Shown here one piece after another: positions 37,822 to 46,254 of a DNA stretch of 64,000 nt; position 1 is the first letter of the stretch, and each line of letters starts with the position of its first letter. Made by a program: the position numbers and the translations under genes. The stretch is from contig NZ_JBEUMS010000002.1 in NCBI RefSeq assembly GCF_040543805.1, forward strand, positions 124,001 to 188,000. Reading direction: 5' to 3'. Origin of the DNA: Arcicella rosea. Its GTDB lineage: Bacteria > Bacteroidota > Bacteroidia > Cytophagales > Spirosomataceae. The notes under the pieces were generated by a model. The model worked only from the letters and a program-made list of their open reading frames with translations, ran no database searches and had not been told where the DNA came from.

Positions 37822-38556
37822 ATGAAAAAGACAATCATTTCCTTACTTTCGTTTGGTTTAATCGTTACACTATTAGGTTCGTGCTCTGAAAAAAAAATTG
37901 CTAATAACGAATTAAGTGACCAAGAAAAAGAAAAAGGTTGGACTTTGCTTTTTGATGGAAAAACCACCAACGGTTGGCATTTATACAACCAAGGAAAAGC
38001 ACCATCGACTTGGATGGTGAAAAACGAAGAATTATTGTGTAATCCAGATTCTGCAAACTTACTGCATGGCGATTTGGTTTCAGACAAAGTATATAAAAAT
38101 TTTGATTTAAAATTTGAATGGAAAATCTCAAAAGCTGGGAATAGTGGCGTTTTTATCAATGTAATTGAACAAGATACAATTCCGACAGCTTGGGCTTCTG
38201 GGCCAGAATATCAGCTACTCGAACACGAAAATATTGGAGCAGACTATCTAAAAGACTCCACTAAATGGTCTGCTTGTTTGTATAGCTTTGCGCCTCAAAA
38301 GAATATAGCAAAACTCAAACCATTTGGCGAATGGAACGAATCTAATATCAAACAAAACAACGGGAAAATTGAATTTTATTTGAATGGAATACTCACAGCC
38401 GAACAAGATTTAACCGCTGAAACTTGGAAAAAAATGGTCAGTAATAGCTACTTTAAGAATTTTCCGATATTCGGTAAAAATACTGCTGGTCGAATTGCCC
38501 TTCAAGAATGGTCGAAAGGAGTGGCTTTTAGAAATATTAAGGTGAAGGAATTGTAG
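37822..38556 (+). CDS. DUF1080 (3-keto-disaccharide hydrolase-like) lipoprotein
   Basis: 244 aa. A lipoprotein signal ends LLGSC. The DUF1080 fold is a concanavalin-like jelly roll, recognised by GWTLLFDGKTTNGWHLYNQG at the start and FEWKISKAGNSGVFINVIEQ in the centre. Members act on 3-keto sugars or related oxidised glycosides in the periplasm, and they are frequent next to PSD1/DUF1501 genes. It forms its own unit, with a -7-like element upstream and a hairpin after the stop. Confidence 0.88.
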   Translation: MKKTIISLLSFGLIVTLLGSCSEKKIANNELSDQEKEKGWTLLFDGKTTNGWHLYNQGKAPSTWMVKNEELLCNPDSANLLHGDLVSDKVYKNFDLKFEWKISKAGNSGVFINVIEQDTIPTAWASGPEYQLLEHENIGADYLKDSTKWSACLYSFAPQKNIAKLKPFGEWNESNIKQNNGKIEFYLNGILTAEQDLTAETWKKMVSNSYFKNFPIFGKNTAGRIALQEWSKGVAFRNIKVKEL

Positions 38557-38559
38557 GTG

Positions 38560-38599
38560 ATTTCGCAATGGGTGGTGTATTTACTACCCATTGCGAAAT
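38560..38599. terminator. 14-bp stem between convergent genes
   Basis: ATTTCGCAATGGGT (38560-38573) and its exact reverse complement at 38586-38599, with a 12-base loop, lie just after the DUF1080 stop. The site is placed to stop transcription from both sides. Confidence 0.75.
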
Positions 38600-38680
38600 G
38601 ACTTTTATTGATACATGAAATTTGGTTTTGATAATGTTTGAGTTGCCTCAGTAGTTCTAAAGATAGAAAATACATCAACC

Positions 38681-39469
38681 TTATTCCGTCCATAAAGTAC
38701 CAATTGAGTACGTTTTAGCTTGACCACTGATGAGTACTCTATCATCCATCAATTCGCAAAATAGTTTCCCGACTCTTTTGGAAACTTGAAGGGCTGTGAA
38801 TACTTTTTTGTTGAGTCTGCTTGCCCAAAATGGAATTAATGAACAATGTGCTGAACCAGTAACGGGGTCTTCAAGAATGGATGCTTGAGGTGTGAAAAAC
38901 CTTGAAACAAAATCACAGTTATCACCAATTGCCGTAACAATTACGCCACCGGGGTCAAGGTTGATTTGGTCAAAAATTTGTCTGTTGATTTGGATATTTT
39001 TTACTTCTGTTTCAGTATCATATACCAAAAGATAATCTCTTGCTTTTAATACTTCTTTGGGTTTGATATTCAAAGATTGTTCAATGATAACTGGCAAGTC
39101 GGCTTTCTCAGGCATTCTTGAAGGAAAGTTCATTTGGTAGTAATCCTTATCAACCTTTACCGTCAGGTCTCCACTTAGCGTATCAAAAATGAACGTATCG
39201 TTTGGGTAATTAAGTAGCGTTTTTAAGCAATGAGCCGTTGCCAAAGTAGCGTGTCCGCATAAATCCATTTCAATTTCAGGCGTAAACCAACGCAAATGAA
39301 TTTTGTCACCCATATTTACAAAAAATGCAGTTTCTGCAACTGCATTTTCTTTGGCAATTTTCATTAAAATTTCATCAGGAAGCCAAGTATCTAATGGAAC
39401 AACACAAGCAGGATTTCCACCAAAAACCTTATCGGTAAAAGCATCTATTTGATATAAGTTTAATTTCAT
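38681..39469 (-). CDS. PhzF-family isomerase/epimerase
   Basis: 262 aa cytoplasmic protein. It has the PhzF opening (YQIDAFTDKVFGGNPACVVPL), the catalytic Glu in NAVAETAFF near residue 46, and the second-half DPVTGSAHC segment that mirrors the first domain. The family is made of two diaminopimelate-epimerase-like halves and catalyses proton-shift isomerisations. No phenazine genes are nearby, so its substrate is unknown. It sits alone, upstream of it being the hairpins and the 41-bp tandem array. Confidence 0.9.
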   Translation of the reverse strand: MKLNLYQIDAFTDKVFGGNPACVVPLDTWLPDEILMKIAKENAVAETAFFVNMGDKIHLRWFTPEIEMDLCGHATLATAHCLKTLLNYPNDTFIFDTLSGDLTVKVDKDYYQMNFPSRMPEKADLPVIIEQSLNIKPKEVLKARDYLLVYDTETEVKNIQINRQIFDQINLDPGGVIVTAIGDNCDFVSRFFTPQASILEDPVTGSAHCSLIPFWASRLNKKVFTALQVSKRVGKLFCELMDDRVLISGQAKTYSIGTLWTE

Positions 39470-39478
39470 TTAGTACTC

Positions 39479-39533
39479 GCAGACTGAGTCTGCATTTTAT
39501 TTATTGTTCAAAGTCGAAAGAAGACTTTGAACA
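39479..39533. repeat. Two adjacent short hairpins
   Basis: GCAGAC-TGA-GTCTGC at 39479-39493 and an 11-bp stem TGTTCAAAGTC/GACTTTGAACA at 39505-39533 lie right upstream of the PhzF-family start codon. They may shape the leader of its mRNA or be decayed intergenic repeats. The stretch 39534-39780 holds nothing I can identify. Confidence 0.55.
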
Positions 39534-39782
39534 GCAAACGTGTATTGTTGTCTGAATGTTTTTGATAGTGGTATTTTTGGAAAATTCATATTCAACTAAG
39601 TTTTGATGTGTATTTTAGTATTTTATAAGAAAATTCGGAATTTAGTATTTATGATACATAAACCAAATTACTCTCTCAACTCACTAAAGTATCACATTAA
39701 CCCTCAAGAAAAAAATCATCAACCACTTTCTCTCCAAAAACTTATTACACAATAATTTCTTGCTCTAAAGTAGCAATGGCAC

Positions 39783-39846
39783 ACTCATGGCATGACTATC
39801 AGAAACTTAATGCTTCTCAAAAATCACTAGAAGTCATGCCATGAGT
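39783..39846. repeat. 14-bp inverted repeat flanking the 41-bp array
   Basis: ACTCATGGCATGAC at 39783-39796 and its exact reverse complement at 39833-39846, 36 bases apart, followed by TTTTTG. The core ATGGCATGAC recurs in the hairpin at 55798-55834, so it may belong to a small repeat family. Confidence 0.7.
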
Positions 39847-39857
39847 TTTTGTTGAAA

Positions 39858-40298
39858 CCTTCCTGCACGTTGCAGGAGCAAAACATCGTGTGATTAAACC
39901 TTCCCGCAACTTGCAGGAGCAAAATGACAGACTGAAATTCCTTCCTCCAAGTTGGAGCAACAAAATGATAGGTTGAAATTCCTTCCCGCAGCTTGCAGGA
40001 GCAAAATGATAGGCTGAAATTCCTTCCCGCAGCTTGCAGGAGCAAAATGATAGGCTGAAATTCCTTCCCGCAACTTGCAGGAGCAAAATGATAGGTTGAA
40101 ATTCCTTCCCGCAACTTGCAGGAACAAAATGATAGGTTGAAATTCCTTCCCGCAGGTTGCAGGAGCAAAATGATAGGTTGAAATTCCTTCCCGCAACTTG
40201 CAGGAGCAAAATGACAGACTGAAATTCCTTCCTCCAAGTTGGAGCAACAAAATGATAGGTTGAAATTCCTTCCTCCAAATGGGAGCGACAAAAAAATA
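39858..40298. repeat. Tandem array: 11 units of 41 bp, each with a potential hairpin
   Basis: Units start at 39858, 39899, 39940, 39981, 40022, 40063, 40104, 40145, 40186, 40227 and 40268; every step is exactly 41 bp. The last is cut short near 40298. Each unit holds a 17-base imperfect palindrome (consensus TCCCGCAACTTGCAGGA) and a more constant tract (AGCAAAATGATAGGTTGAAA). The palindrome sequence varies, but pairing is kept: TCCTCCAAGTTGGAGCA in units 3 and 10 swaps a G-C pair for C-G. Units 2-3 are identical to units 9-10. ORFs across it on the minus strand exist in all three frames and are artefacts of the repeat. It lies downstream of the last gene of the aromatic pathway. Confidence 0.95.
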
Positions 40299-40333
40299 GA
40301 GCCATGTTTCCTCAAAAACACGGCTCTAAAAAA

Positions 40334-40368
40334 ACTCAAAGCTCATAGCTCAAGGCTCACAGCTCAAT
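40334..40368. repeat. GAGCT-family repeat overlapping a stop codon
   Basis: A run of CTCAAAGCTCATAGCTC-like words, the first of the family seen in most gaps up to 55.9 kb. It extends into the last codons of the CoA-transferase gene. Confidence 0.7.
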
Positions 40369-41757
40369 CACTGGAATATCGCCCTCGATTATTAATTTGC
40401 CTTCTGTGGCAGCTTTTACTTCGTCGATACTCACGTTGGGAGCGATTTCTAACAGTTTAAAACCGCCTTCGGATAATACTTCTAATACCGCTAATTCGGT
40501 TACGATTTTCTTGACACAATGGATGCCCGTAATGGGTAAAGTACAATTACTCAACAGTTTTGATTTACCATCTTTACTCACGTGTTGCATCGCTACGATG
40601 ATATTTTTGGCAGAAGCCACCAAGTCCATCGCACCGCCCATGCCTTTTACCATTTTGTTAGGAATTTTCCAGTTGGCAATGTCGCCATTTTCTGAAACTT
40701 CCATAGCTCCCAAAATCGTCAAGTCCACGTGTTCGCCTCGTATCATGGCAAAACTTTCGGCAGAACTAAAGAGCGAAGAACCTGCTTGCATCGTAATGGT
40801 TTGCTTGCCTGCATTGATTAAATCAGGGTCGATTGCCTCTTCCGTAGGGAATGGACCAATCCCCAACAAACCATTTTCTGACTGCAACACTACGCTGATA
40901 TTTTCAGGAATATAATTGGCAACCAACGTAGGAATCCCGATTCCCAAGTTTACATAATCACCATCTTTGATTTCACGAGCAATTCTTTTGGCAATTTGGT
41001 TTTTATCCAAGCCTTTTGCTGTGGAAACCGCTGTTGCTTTTTCATCTTTGGTAGCACTTGTTGGAATACTTATCGTGCGTTGTTCAATTCTTTTCTGGTA
41101 ATTTTCACCTTGGAAAATTCGCTGTACATAAATGCCGGGCGTATGGATTTCGTTGGGGTTTAAAGTCCCTGCTGGTACTAATTCCTCTACTTCGGCAATG
41201 GTAATTGCCCCAGCCGCCGCCATGATCGGGTTGAAATTTCTTGCCGTTCCTTTGAAAATTAAATTCCCTGCGGTATCGCCTTTCCAAGCTTTTACGATAG
41301 CAAAATCGGCTCTGAGCCACGATTCCAACAAGTATTTTTTACCATTAAATTCTCGTACTTCTTTGCCTTCCGCTACTTCTGTGCCTACGCCAGCAGGGGT
41401 AAAAAAGGCAGGAATTCCTGCACCGCCTGCTCTTACTCTTTCGGCTAAAGTACCTTGTGGAATTAGTTCTACTTCGAGTTCTCCTGATAATAATTGACGC
41501 TCAAACTCCTTGTTTTCACCTACATAAGAAGAAATCATTTTCTTCACTTGACGACTTTTCAGCATGAAACCAATGCCAAAATCATCAACGCCAGCATTGT
41601 TTGAAATACAAGTAAGACCTGTAACTCCTTGCTGAATCAAGGCAGCAATACTATTTTCGGGAATACCGCAAAGTCCAAAACCGCCAAGCATCAGCACGGC
41701 ATTGTTTGGAATATCTTTCACCGCCTCTTGGGCATTTTTTACTACTTTATTTGTCAT
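40357..41757 (-). CDS. Fused CoA-transferase, A and B subunits (3-oxoacid or 3-oxoadipate type)
   Basis: 466 aa. Residues 1-235 match the A subunit (MLGGFGLCGIPENSIAAL, LIPQGTLAERVRAGGAGIPA) and residues 250-466 the B subunit, with the catalytic Glu E294 in QSENGLLGIGP. In most bacteria these are two proteins, PcaI/PcaJ or ScoA/ScoB. In this pathway it would transfer CoA from succinyl-CoA to 3-oxoadipate, the step before PcaF. A second fused CoA-transferase is encoded at 46.3 kb, so which one serves 3-oxoadipate is undecided. It is the last gene of the minus-strand pathway. Confidence 0.9.
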   Translation of the reverse strand: MTNKVVKNAQEAVKDIPNNAVLMLGGFGLCGIPENSIAALIQQGVTGLTCISNNAGVDDFGIGFMLKSRQVKKMISSYVGENKEFERQLLSGELEVELIPQGTLAERVRAGGAGIPAFFTPAGVGTEVAEGKEVREFNGKKYLLESWLRADFAIVKAWKGDTAGNLIFKGTARNFNPIMAAAGAITIAEVEELVPAGTLNPNEIHTPGIYVQRIFQGENYQKRIEQRTISIPTSATKDEKATAVSTAKGLDKNQIAKRIAREIKDGDYVNLGIGIPTLVANYIPENISVVLQSENGLLGIGPFPTEEAIDPDLINAGKQTITMQAGSSLFSSAESFAMIRGEHVDLTILGAMEVSENGDIANWKIPNKMVKGMGGAMDLVASAKNIIVAMQHVSKDGKSKLLSNCTLPITGIHCVKKIVTELAVLEVLSEGGFKLLEIAPNVSIDEVKAATEGKLIIEGDIPVIEL

Positions 41758-41778
41758 TTTTTATAGAAATTGTTTTAA

Positions 41779-41872
41779 AACCTCACCCCCCAACCCCCTC
41801 TCCTGTTGAGAGGGGGCTTTTCGTTTACAGAGCTCCTCTTCTCTACAGGAGAAGGGGTTGGGGGATGAGGTT
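41779..41872. repeat. C/G-rich inverted repeat element (REP/MITE-like)
   Basis: Arms 41779-41804 and 41847-41872 (26 positions, two mismatches) enclose a second hairpin, CCCCCTCTC/GAGAGGGGG at 41794-41816, followed by CTTTT. The GC content is far above that of the surrounding DNA. It fills the gap between the thiolase and CoA-transferase genes. Similar CCCCAACCCC-type elements are scattered in several bacterial genomes. Confidence 0.8.
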
Positions 41873-41873
41873 A

Positions 41874-43082
41874 CTAAACCCTCTCAATAATTACCGCATA
41901 ACCCATTCCTACACCAATACACATGGTAGCAAGGGCGTAGCGTTTATTTTGTTTCTGTAATTCTAAAGCCGCAGAATAAGTAATCCTTGTGCCTGACATA
42001 CCCAACGGATGACCCAAAGCGATTGCTCCGCCATTGGGGTTTATTCTTTCGTCGTCGTCAGCAATGCCCAAAGCTCTGGTACAAGCCAAAGATTGTGCGG
42101 CAAAAGCTTCGTTGAGTTCGATAATATCAATATCATTCAAAGTTAAACCTGCCTTTTTCAAAGCTTTTTGCGTTGCCGTCACTGGTCCGATTCCCATGAT
42201 ACGAGGCTCAACGCCTACGATTGCCGAAGCGACAATTCTTGCTTTTGGGCTTAAACCATATAAATTGATGGCAGATTCAGAAGCTAAAAACATGGCAGCC
42301 GAACCATCATTTAAACCTGCGGCATTCCCTGCGGTAACGCTTCCACCGTCTTTTTTGAAAACAGGTTTCAAGGTCGCTAATTTCTCAAGTGTTGAATGGG
42401 GTTTTACAAATTCGTCAGTATCAAAAAGTTTGGTTTCACCTTTTTTCACGGTAATTTCTACGCCAACAATTTCTTCTGCCAATCGTCCTGATTGTTGGGC
42501 TTTATAGGCTTTTTGATGCGAACGATAAGCAAAAAGGTCTTGGTCTTCACGGCTGATTTTATAAATTTCAATCAAATTTTCCGCCGTCATACCCATTGCA
42601 TCCGTACCGTACATGGCTTGCATTTTTGGATTGATAAAACGCCAACCGAAACTTGAATCGAACATTTGGGCATCGTTGCCAAAAGGTTTGGAAGTTTTAG
42701 AAATTACCCACGGGCTACGAGTCATGTGTTCCATACCACCAGCAATCATAATTTCGGCATCGCCTACTTGAATACTTCTGGAAGCATCAATCACTGCTGA
42801 CATCCCCGAAGCACATAAACGATTGACGGTTTGGGCTGGCACAGCATAAGGCAAGCCTGCTAACAAAGAAGCCATTCGTGCCACATTGCGGTTATCTTCT
42901 CCTGCCTGATTATGATTTCCAAGAATCACTTCATCAATCATTTCAGTAGGAATATTGGGATTTCTTTTCACTAATTCTTTAATCGTCAAAGCTGCCAAAT
43001 CATCTGCTCTGACGCTCGACAAACTGCCACCAAAATTCCCAATAGGCGTTCTGATGCCATCAATGATATAAGACTGGTTCAT
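41874..43082 (-). CDS. pcaF: 3-Oxoadipyl-CoA thiolase
   Basis: 402 aa thiolase. The acylated Cys is C90 in VNRLCASGM; the second catalytic pair is H358 in GGAIALGHPLG and C388 in ATMCIGVG. The segments GGSLSSVRADDLAAL and NQAGEDNRNVARMASLLAGLP are characteristic of the PcaF/PaaJ subgroup, not of general acetyl-CoA acetyltransferases. It cleaves 3-oxoadipyl-CoA to succinyl-CoA and acetyl-CoA, the last step of protocatechuate breakdown. The gene lies between madM and the fused CoA-transferase. Confidence 0.9.
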   Translation of the reverse strand: MNQSYIIDGIRTPIGNFGGSLSSVRADDLAALTIKELVKRNPNIPTEMIDEVILGNHNQAGEDNRNVARMASLLAGLPYAVPAQTVNRLCASGMSAVIDASRSIQVGDAEIMIAGGMEHMTRSPWVISKTSKPFGNDAQMFDSSFGWRFINPKMQAMYGTDAMGMTAENLIEIYKISREDQDLFAYRSHQKAYKAQQSGRLAEEIVGVEITVKKGETKLFDTDEFVKPHSTLEKLATLKPVFKKDGGSVTAGNAAGLNDGSAAMFLASESAINLYGLSPKARIVASAIVGVEPRIMGIGPVTATQKALKKAGLTLNDIDIIELNEAFAAQSLACTRALGIADDDERINPNGGAIALGHPLGMSGTRITYSAALELQKQNKRYALATMCIGVGMGYAVIIERV

Positions 43083-43095
43083 ATATTTTATTTTA

Positions 43096-43136
43096 AGCTA
43101 TCAGCTTTGAGTTATGAGCTTTGAGCTACGAGCTGA
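43096..43136. repeat. GAGCT-family repeat
   Basis: AGCTATCAGCTTTGAG and related words in a row, directly upstream of the pcaF start codon. Confidence 0.7.
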
Positions 43137-43164
43137 AAGTATTGATTGTGTTTTTATGGCTATT

Positions 43165-43270
43165 TGGGATTTGAGATTTCTGATTTCGGAAATTGCATAA
43201 AATTCAATAAAATACGAGACACTAATTTCATTTGATAATGCCGAAATCCGACGTCTGGAAACCGACATCA
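43165..43270. repeat. GGATTTCGG-family imperfect inverted repeat
   Basis: GGGATTTGAGATTTCTGATTTCGG-like words on one side and CCGAAATCCGACG-like words on the other, in the gap between madM and pcaF. Two similar elements are at 44502-44596 and 52179-52253. Confidence 0.6.
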
Positions 43271-43292
43271 AAAATTCTGTATAACTAATTAC

Positions 43293-44057
43293 TTAATCAG
43301 CAAAAGCTATTTTCATCATGATAAATAAAAGTGAAGGACAGAAAAGACAGCCTAAACCCGTATAAAAAGTGGCTGTTAAAGCACCATAAGGCACTAATTT
43401 CGGGTCGGTAGCCGCCAAACCTGCCGTTACTCCACTGGTTGTACCCATCAATCCACCGTAAACCATTGCCGTATGAGGGTTATTTAAGCCAATGTATTTC
43501 GCAATAAAAGGTGTACCAATGGTTACAAAAACTGCTTTTACGACACCAGCAGCAATACTGAGTGCCATCACATCCGAACTTGCTCCGATGGCCGCACCTG
43601 TTACTGGTCCAACAATATAAGTACAGGCTCCTGCACCGATAGTCGTTAAACTAATGGCATCACGATAACCCCACAATAAAGCAATGAGTACGCCACCCAT
43701 AAAAGATAATACAATCCCTAAAAAAAGAGAGAGTACTCCTGCTAATCCAGTGCGTTTAATCACGATAAAACTTGCTCCCATTGCCGTTGAAACAATAGCA
43801 AAGTCACGAAACATTGAACCACCCAAGACACCAAAACCTGAAAAGATTTTAATGTCGGCAATGCCTTTTTCTCCACCAGTAGCTACACCGCCAAAATATG
43901 CCAAGAGTAAACCAATGATAATAGCAATGGCAGAGCCGGGAATTTTTTTATTCGTTGCTTTTACCGAGATAAGCTCTGAAAAGTAAATGATAAGACTGAC
44001 TACCAAAAACGTAAAAACAATACCATTTTTTTCAAGGAACTTTGAAATGATTTCCAT
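43293..44057 (-). CDS. madM: Malonate transporter subunit MadM
   Basis: 254 aa integral membrane protein with about 7-8 hydrophobic segments. The length and segments such as GSAIAIIIGLLLAYFGG and GAGACTYIVGPVTGAAIG match MadM of the sodium-dependent malonate carrier. It needs MadL, which is encoded one base upstream. Together they bring malonate into the cell. The matB-type ligase two genes away gives the next step. Confidence 0.88.
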   Translation of the reverse strand: MEIISKFLEKNGIVFTFLVVSLIIYFSELISVKATNKKIPGSAIAIIIGLLLAYFGGVATGGEKGIADIKIFSGFGVLGGSMFRDFAIVSTAMGASFIVIKRTGLAGVLSLFLGIVLSFMGGVLIALLWGYRDAISLTTIGAGACTYIVGPVTGAAIGASSDVMALSIAAGVVKAVFVTIGTPFIAKYIGLNNPHTAMVYGGLMGTTSGVTAGLAATDPKLVPYGALTATFYTGLGCLFCPSLLFIMMKIAFAD

Positions 44058-44058
44058 A

Positions 44059-44427
44059 TTAGTCTATTTGAGAGCTTTTAGATATTTTAGCTAAAAAAGG
44101 AATGACAGCGATACAAATAAGTACAGGAACAATACCTGCCAGAATAGCCATAAAGCCACTGGAAACCGCCACTTTTACATTCTGTGTCGCCGACATTGCG
44201 ACTACAATCGGTATGTACATCTGACTCCAGAATAAAATTCCTTTTTCCGTAGAAGTATCTAAATAGTTCTTCTTCTTGAGCCAATCGTTGATGAGAATCA
44301 GTAAAATCATGGCAAAGCCAACGCCGCCAACATTGGCATCTACGCCAATGAATTTCCCTATAAACTCCCCAAAAATCTGCCCCACAACATAGCAAAAGGC
44401 TAATATGCCTACTCCGTAAATAATCAT
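44059..44427 (-). CDS. madL: Malonate transporter subunit MadL
   Basis: 122 aa membrane protein with about 4 hydrophobic segments. The opening MIIYGVGILAFCYVVGQIFG and the ANVGGVGFAMILLILINDWL segment are typical of MadL. It is separated from madM by a single base, as expected for the two-subunit carrier. Confidence 0.88.
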   Translation of the reverse strand: MIIYGVGILAFCYVVGQIFGEFIGKFIGVDANVGGVGFAMILLILINDWLKKKNYLDTSTEKGILFWSQMYIPIVVAMSATQNVKVAVSSGFMAILAGIVPVLICIAVIPFLAKISKSSQID

Positions 44428-44501
44428 AGTTTAATAGTAAAGTGGTTGATAATGGTTAGTTATAAATTGTGAATTATGAATTAGTGCTTTAAGAAGGAAT
44501 G

Positions 44502-44596
44502 TTTTCGGATTTCAGATGTCGGATTTCGGCTTTATAAAAACGTTTTTTTATTCTTACTTTATCCTATTTTCCGAAATCAGAAATCCCAAATCTAAA
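44502..44596. repeat. GGATTTCGG-family imperfect inverted repeat
   Basis: TTTTCGGATTTCAGATG and GGATTTCGGC on the left face CCGAAATCAGAAATCCC on the right. A T7 tract lies in the loop. It fills the gap between the ligase stop and madL. Confidence 0.65.
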
Positions 44597-44602
44597 ATTG
44601 TT

Positions 44603-46087
44603 TTAAAACAACTTCTTCAAATCATTTTTGGTGACTTTTCCCATTGCATTTCTCGGTAGTTCATTGGCGATGACATATTTTCGAGGTGCTTTGTAGGCTG
44701 GCATTTTTTCTCTAATCCAAGTATTAAGTTCCTTTAAATCAATCTCTGGATGATTCACAATCAATACTCCTGCAACCAATTCTCCCCATTCTTCATTAGG
44801 AATACCTATTACACTACAATCATTAATGTGCGGATGCGTTCGGAGTACTTCTTCAATTTCTAAAGCTGAAATTTTATATCCGCCAGACTTAATAATGTCG
44901 ATAGAATCTCTTCCTAAAATTCTGTAATAACCCTCTTCAACCACTGCAATATCGCCCGTTTTAAACCAGCCATCTTCGGTGAAAGTTTTCTGTGTCGCTT
45001 CTGGTTTGTTCCAGTACTCCAAGAATACATTTTTACCTTTGATTTGAATTTCTCCCGGTTGTCCTACTTCAACTAATACGTTTTGCTCGTCCACTAATCT
45101 TGCTTCAACGCCTGCAAGCGGTTTTCCGATATAGCCAGCTTTGCGTTCGCCATCGTAAGGATTACTGATACCCATTCCGATTTCAGTCATTCCGTATCTT
45201 TCCAATAAAGTATGTGTGCTGATATGTTTCCATTTTTCCATCACAGAAACAGGCAAAGCTGCTGAACCTGAAACCATTAATCTAAATTTCGACAAAGTTT
45301 CTGTGAGTACTTCTTGCTCTGCTGTTGGGAGACTTTCCCAATAAGCAATCAGCTTGAAATAAATCGTTGGCACAGCCATAAATACATTGATTTTACCTTG
45401 TTGGAAAGCGGCAAAAACACCTTCGGCTGAGAAAGAAGATAAAAATTCAACCGTAGCACCCGACCATAAAGCACAAGAAATAACATTGATAATGCCGTGA
45501 ACATGATGCAGGGGCAAAATACAAAGGATATGGTCTTGTGATGACCATTGCCAAGATTCAACCAAAGTAGAAACTTGTGCTTCAATATTACTATGCGTTG
45601 TAACGACACCTTTAGGTAAATTGGTCGTGCCACTGGTATAAAGAATCATCGCCCGACGTTCGGAACTAAGTTCAGGTAATACTTTTTCTTCTGAAGCTTG
45701 TGCTGGAATATCTGTGAGAATAATAAATCTAAAACCTTTTTCTGCGGCAAGCGGAGCTAAAATAGCAGCGTACTCTTCGCCAGCAATTACGATTGTTGCT
45801 TCTGTGTCATCAGTAACATATTGCAATGAAGGCAAAGGATAAGTAATGCACAAAGGCACTGCAATGCCACCTGCTCGCCAAATTCCCCACTGAACTTTTA
45901 CATAATCAAAGCCGGGAGCAACCATGAAAGCTACTCGTTGTTCATTCAAATCAGTGGCATCTTGCAACAAATAAGTAGCCACAGCATTTGAATTATCTAA
46001 AAGTTCTTGATAAGAAAATGATTTTCCATCTGAAATAATAGCTTGATTATTGAGGTTTTTCGTAGCGTTTTCAACAAGTTTAAGCAT
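44603..46087 (-). CDS. matB: Malonyl-CoA synthetase-type acyl-CoA ligase (MatB/ACSF3-like)
   Basis: 494 aa adenylate-forming ligase. The P-loop is TSGTTNLPKG (151-160) and the C-terminal catalytic Lys is K484 (NAMGKVTK). The segments LPLHHVHGIINVISCALW and INVFMAVPTIYFKLI closely follow the malonyl-CoA synthetase group (MatB and human ACSF3), as I remember these families. With madLM next door, the most likely reaction is malonate + CoA + ATP to malonyl-CoA. Another short-chain acid is possible. There is no malonyl-CoA decarboxylase in the window. Confidence 0.82.
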   Translation of the reverse strand: MLKLVENATKNLNNQAIISDGKSFSYQELLDNSNAVATYLLQDATDLNEQRVAFMVAPGFDYVKVQWGIWRAGGIAVPLCITYPLPSLQYVTDDTEATIVIAGEEYAAILAPLAAEKGFRFIILTDIPAQASEEKVLPELSSERRAMILYTSGTTNLPKGVVTTHSNIEAQVSTLVESWQWSSQDHILCILPLHHVHGIINVISCALWSGATVEFLSSFSAEGVFAAFQQGKINVFMAVPTIYFKLIAYWESLPTAEQEVLTETLSKFRLMVSGSAALPVSVMEKWKHISTHTLLERYGMTEIGMGISNPYDGERKAGYIGKPLAGVEARLVDEQNVLVEVGQPGEIQIKGKNVFLEYWNKPEATQKTFTEDGWFKTGDIAVVEEGYYRILGRDSIDIIKSGGYKISALEIEEVLRTHPHINDCSVIGIPNEEWGELVAGVLIVNHPEIDLKELNTWIREKMPAYKAPRKYVIANELPRNAMGKVTKNDLKKLF

Positions 46088-46254
46088 TGTAATATTTGAT
46101 TAGTTATTTTTATTCTTTATTTCAGACAAATTTATGGGATTATTCTTAATAATTTGGTAAGTTTTAAATCTTGGGCTTTTCTATTATTTTACTGCTGTTT
46201 AGTCAGAAGTTTTATCGAAGTATCAATCATGATATTTTTCTCCAAAAAGCACGT

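Noticed and set aside
38681..39469. Phenazine biosynthesis
   Set aside because: Only a PhzF-family gene is present; that family is widespread outside phenazine clusters.
39858..40298. CRISPR array
   Set aside because: There are no unique spacers; the part between hairpins is nearly constant, and no cas genes are in the window.
39817..40339. Overlapping minus-strand ORFs of 118-170 codons over the tandem array
   Set aside because: The 41-bp period is not a multiple of three, so the same repeat peptides appear in all three frames. They are products of the repeat, not genes.
40397..40915. 172-codon + strand ORF
   Set aside because: It lies fully antisense to the CoA-transferase gene, which has a strong family match; it has no recognisable features.
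42034..42507. 157-codon + strand ORF
   Set aside because: It is antisense to pcaF and has no independent support.
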